Source: an uncultured Pseudomonadota bacterium
Lineage (GTDB): Bacteria; Lernaellota; Lernaellaia; Lernaellales; Lernaellaceae
DNA: 6,269 bases
Direction: 5' to 3'
Assembly (NCBI GenBank): GCA_937967875.1
Contig: CALBTQ010000729.1
Span: 1-6,269, forward strand
A program made the translations under genes and the position numbers. Shown here piece after piece: positions 4,352 to 6,269 of this stretch; the stretch's first letter is position 1, and every line of letters begins with the position of its first letter. The notes under the pieces are model-generated. The model searched no databases and was not told where the DNA came from. It saw only the letters and a program-made list of their open reading frames with translations.

Positions 4352-6269
4352 TCAGAAATTGAAAATATCCTGCAAATCGAGTCGCACGTCGGACATGCCC
4401 GGCTCGACCTGAATGACACGGGTCACCTCCATGCCCTGATCGCGAATGAGCACTTCGTACTTGCCCGGTTCGAGAACGAATTGCGCGCCGCGCTGATCGG
4501 CGGTCAGTTTGCCTTCGTCGTCGACGCCGGGCAGACTCACGCGGATGTTGTCGACGATGATCGGACCGACGGTCAGCACGACGCTCACCGGCACGTTGTC
4601 GGCTTCGCCCATGACGGTCATGTCGATCAAATCGTCGACGCCGGTCGTGGTGAACGACTCGCGGGGAGCCACCGTCGGCTCCGGCTCGCTGGGCGGCACG
4701 GTTGCCTCGTCAAGTACGAATTGCGTGGGTTGATCGTCGCCGAGTTCCATTTGCGTGGGTTCGTCGGCGAAGGCCGCTTGCGTCGGAGCGTCGGGCGCAG
4801 CCTCGGGAGTAAAGACGGTCGGCGCCGCTTCGGCCGGTTCGCCGGTCGCCACGGTGGGCGCCTGGGCGCTATGCCCTTCCTGCAAGCGCTTGAGGGCGAC
4901 GCTGGCCGCGCTCTGCACCTTTTTGAATTTCGATTTGAGGCACTTGTTGAGGGCCTTGGCGGCGGCGGGATCGCCCAAATGGCCCAGGGCGTTGCAGGCG
5001 GCCGCTTCGACTTCCTCGTTGCCCTTGCCCAGACCGAGGAAACCCTTCTTGGCGGTAAGGTACTCGACCAAACCGGTCACGACCTCGGGACCGCCGATCT
5101 GACTGAGCGCGCGCACGGCGAGCGATTGCGCCTCGTCATCCACGTGCGCCGCAAACAATCCCTTGCCGTTGAGGAATTCGAGCAGCGGCGGCACCATCAC
5201 CTTGGTGCGATAGGCGCCGAAATCCTTGATGCGTTCCTTGATAAACGGGGTATCGAAGGTGGTGACGGTCAGGGTTTCCAGCATTTTCGTTTCGGCCGCC
5301 GGGCCGCCGATGCGCAACAGCGCGCGGACGGTCTCACCGACGACCTGCGTGTTGGCGTGCGTCATGAAGGGCATCAGCTTGACGACGCTGCGCACGTCGC
5401 CTGCGCTGCCGATGACGCGAATAAGCAGCATGCGGAAACGGTCGTCCATCTCCTCGTTCAGCTCGGCGTACAATTCGGCCAGCGCCGGCGGACCGATCTG
5501 GGTGAGGATCTTCACCGCTTCCTGCAGCACGCTTTCGTCGTCGGTGGTGTAGATCAGGTCGACCAGATGCGGCACCGCCTTTTCGCCGACCTTGCTCAGC
5601 AATGAGGACGCCTTGGCGCGCCGTTGTTCGTTCTTGCTTTCCAGATCGGCGATCAGCTTGCGGATATTCGCCGGCGTGGCGATGTTGCGCAGCGCCTTGT
5701 CGGCCACCTGGCGGAAAGTCGGCGGCGGCAACGTGCCGGTCACCTCCTCGCGGGTCAGCGAGCCGATGACCTTCATCGCCTGATCGTAATCGCCGTTGGC
5801 GATGTGCACCTGCGCGGTTTTCTCCAGCCCCTGGGCCAAGGTCGCGAAGACCTGCGGATCCTCTTCCTGCGCGGCCTGCGCGGCCATCATGTCGCCGACC
5901 TCGTTGTGCAGACCGTAAAGCGTATAGTCCACGGCCTTGGCGGCGATTTGCGTGAAGGTCTTCGCCGAGGCGAGGCGGTGTTCCTCGTCGCCGTCGTGCA
6001 GCGTCCGGGCTAGGCGATCGAGAATCTTATTGGACATATCCTCCTGCTTGGAGTAGCGCAGGTTGGTGACCATCGAGGCGAGGTTGCCGACCTTGTAGAG
6101 CGTGTTGAGATCCATCTGCGAAATGATGTTGGCCTTTTCGAGCAGCTCGTTGATATTGAGCTTGCTGAGCTTGCGCTGCAGCTCGTCGCTGATTTTCGAT
6201 TTGACGATCACGCCTTCCATGACCAGTTCGGAGGAAAGCGTGACGTGCCGGACGCCCATGCGTTTGAGC
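4352..6269 (-). CDS. HEAT-repeat protein with Thr-rich linker and PEGA-like C terminus, probably 5'-partial
   Basis: The first ATG in view is at 6259 and gives 635 residues. However, the frame is open to the window edge, no ribosome binding site is visible, and the first residues (GVRHVTLSSEL) look like the interior of a domain, so the true start is probably outside. Residues about 20-200 are mostly helical and unassigned. Residues 209-460 hold about seven HEAT repeats of near 30 residues, with Gly-x-Pro or Gly-Asp turns (IGPPA, IGGPA, IGGPE, LGDPA). Residues 464-545 form an acidic Ala/Pro/Thr-rich linker, probably disordered, with six Pro-Thr-[Val/Gln] motifs. Residues 555-631 are strand-rich, and LEPGKYEVLIRDQGMEV resembles a PEGA-type beta domain. 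There is no membrane segment or catalytic motif. This is a docking scaffold; its Thr motifs make it a candidate substrate of the adjacent convergent Ser/Thr kinase. The true N terminus and any further domain remain unseen. Confidence 0.9.
   Translation of the reverse strand, partial: LKRMGVRHVTLSSELVMEGVIVKSKISDELQRKLSKLNINELLEKANIISQMDLNTLYKVGNLASMVTNLRYSKQEDMSNKILDRLARTLHDGDEEHRLASAKTFTQIAAKAVDYTLYGLHNEVGDMMAAQAAQEEDPQVFATLAQGLEKTAQVHIANGDYDQAMKVIGSLTREEVTGTLPPPTFRQVADKALRNIATPANIRKLIADLESKNEQRRAKASSLLSKVGEKAVPHLVDLIYTTDDESVLQEAVKILTQIGPPALAELYAELNEEMDDRFRMLLIRVIGSAGDVRSVVKLMPFMTHANTQVVGETVRALLRIGGPAAETKMLETLTVTTFDTPFIKERIKDFGAYRTKVMVPPLLEFLNGKGLFAAHVDDEAQSLAVRALSQIGGPEVVTGLVEYLTAKKGFLGLGKGNEEVEAAACNALGHLGDPAAAKALNKCLKSKFKKVQSAASVALKRLQEGHSAQAPTVATGEPAEAAPTVFTPEAAPDAPTQAAFADEPTQMELGDDQPTQFVLDEATVPPSEPEPTVAPRESFTTTGVDDLIDMTVMGEADNVPVSVVLTVGPIIVDNIRVSLPGVDDEGKLTADQRGAQFVLEPGKYEVLIRDQGMEVTRVIQVEPGMSDVRLDLQDIFNF
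4670..4861 (-). repeat. Degenerate Pro-Thr-[Val/Gln] motif array inside the HEAT protein linker
   Basis: Six copies of a [Ala/Glu/Gln]-Pro-Thr-[Val/Gln] motif lie within 64 residues, with threonines at 469, 481, 493, 502, 512 and 529 of the visible protein (spacing 12, 12, 9, 10, 17). Acidic and Ala/Pro residues surround them. At DNA level, the identical 11-mer TTGCGTGGGTT occurs at 4721-4731 and 4751-4761, exactly 30 bp apart, with a close relative at 4778. The copies therefore look like a partly decayed tandem repeat kept in frame. Confidence 0.7.

Noticed and set aside
4481..5605. A 374-codon open frame on the plus strand opposite the large HEAT gene.
   Set aside because: It is Gly/Arg/His-rich without domain signatures and lies fully antisense to a clear HEAT-repeat protein.

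Overview
The window is visibly GC-rich, with GC-ending codons dominating every gene, and is densely packed with signal-transduction genes. It has an FHA-GAF histidine kinase, a single-domain response regulator, a soluble Hanks-type Ser/Thr kinase fused to a formylglycine-generating-enzyme-like (FGE/SUMF) domain, and two HEAT-repeat proteins, one with a Thr-rich linker and a PEGA-like end. This mixture suggests a bacterium with a large signalling repertoire, of the Myxococcota / former Deltaproteobacteria kind or a related lineage. That placement is inferred from gene content only, as no marker gene is present. No RNA gene, CRISPR array, transposase or phage gene was seen.

Layout. (1) 12-2386, plus strand: a probable three-gene operon of FHA-GAF-histidine kinase, a 105-residue HEAT protein and a receiver-only response regulator, with gaps of 42 and 26 bp. 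A small GNRA-looped hairpin lies in the first gap. (2) 2393-2806, minus strand: an unrecognised soluble protein of about 137 residues, convergent with the response regulator and separated from it by 6 bp. (3) 2807-2956: an AT-richer divergent intergenic region with a weak promoter candidate in each direction. (4) 2957-4345, plus strand: the Ser/Thr kinase-FGE fusion. (5) 4352 to the window end, minus strand: a HEAT-repeat protein convergent with the kinase, again 6 bp away, which appears to continue past the right edge.

How the genes may work together (inference). The window encodes a Ser/Thr kinase (writer), an FHA domain (phosphothreonine reader) on a histidine kinase, and a HEAT protein whose disordered linker carries six Pro-Thr-[Val/Gln] motifs (candidate substrate or docking sites). 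It therefore looks like a junction between Ser/Thr phosphorylation and a His-Asp two-component pathway. The receiver-only output suggests that the signal leaves by protein-protein contact and not by direct DNA binding. No single part is unprecedented. The specific combination, plus several departures from family consensus (histidine-kinase H-box, kinase activation segment, missing second FGE cysteine), is what merits attention.
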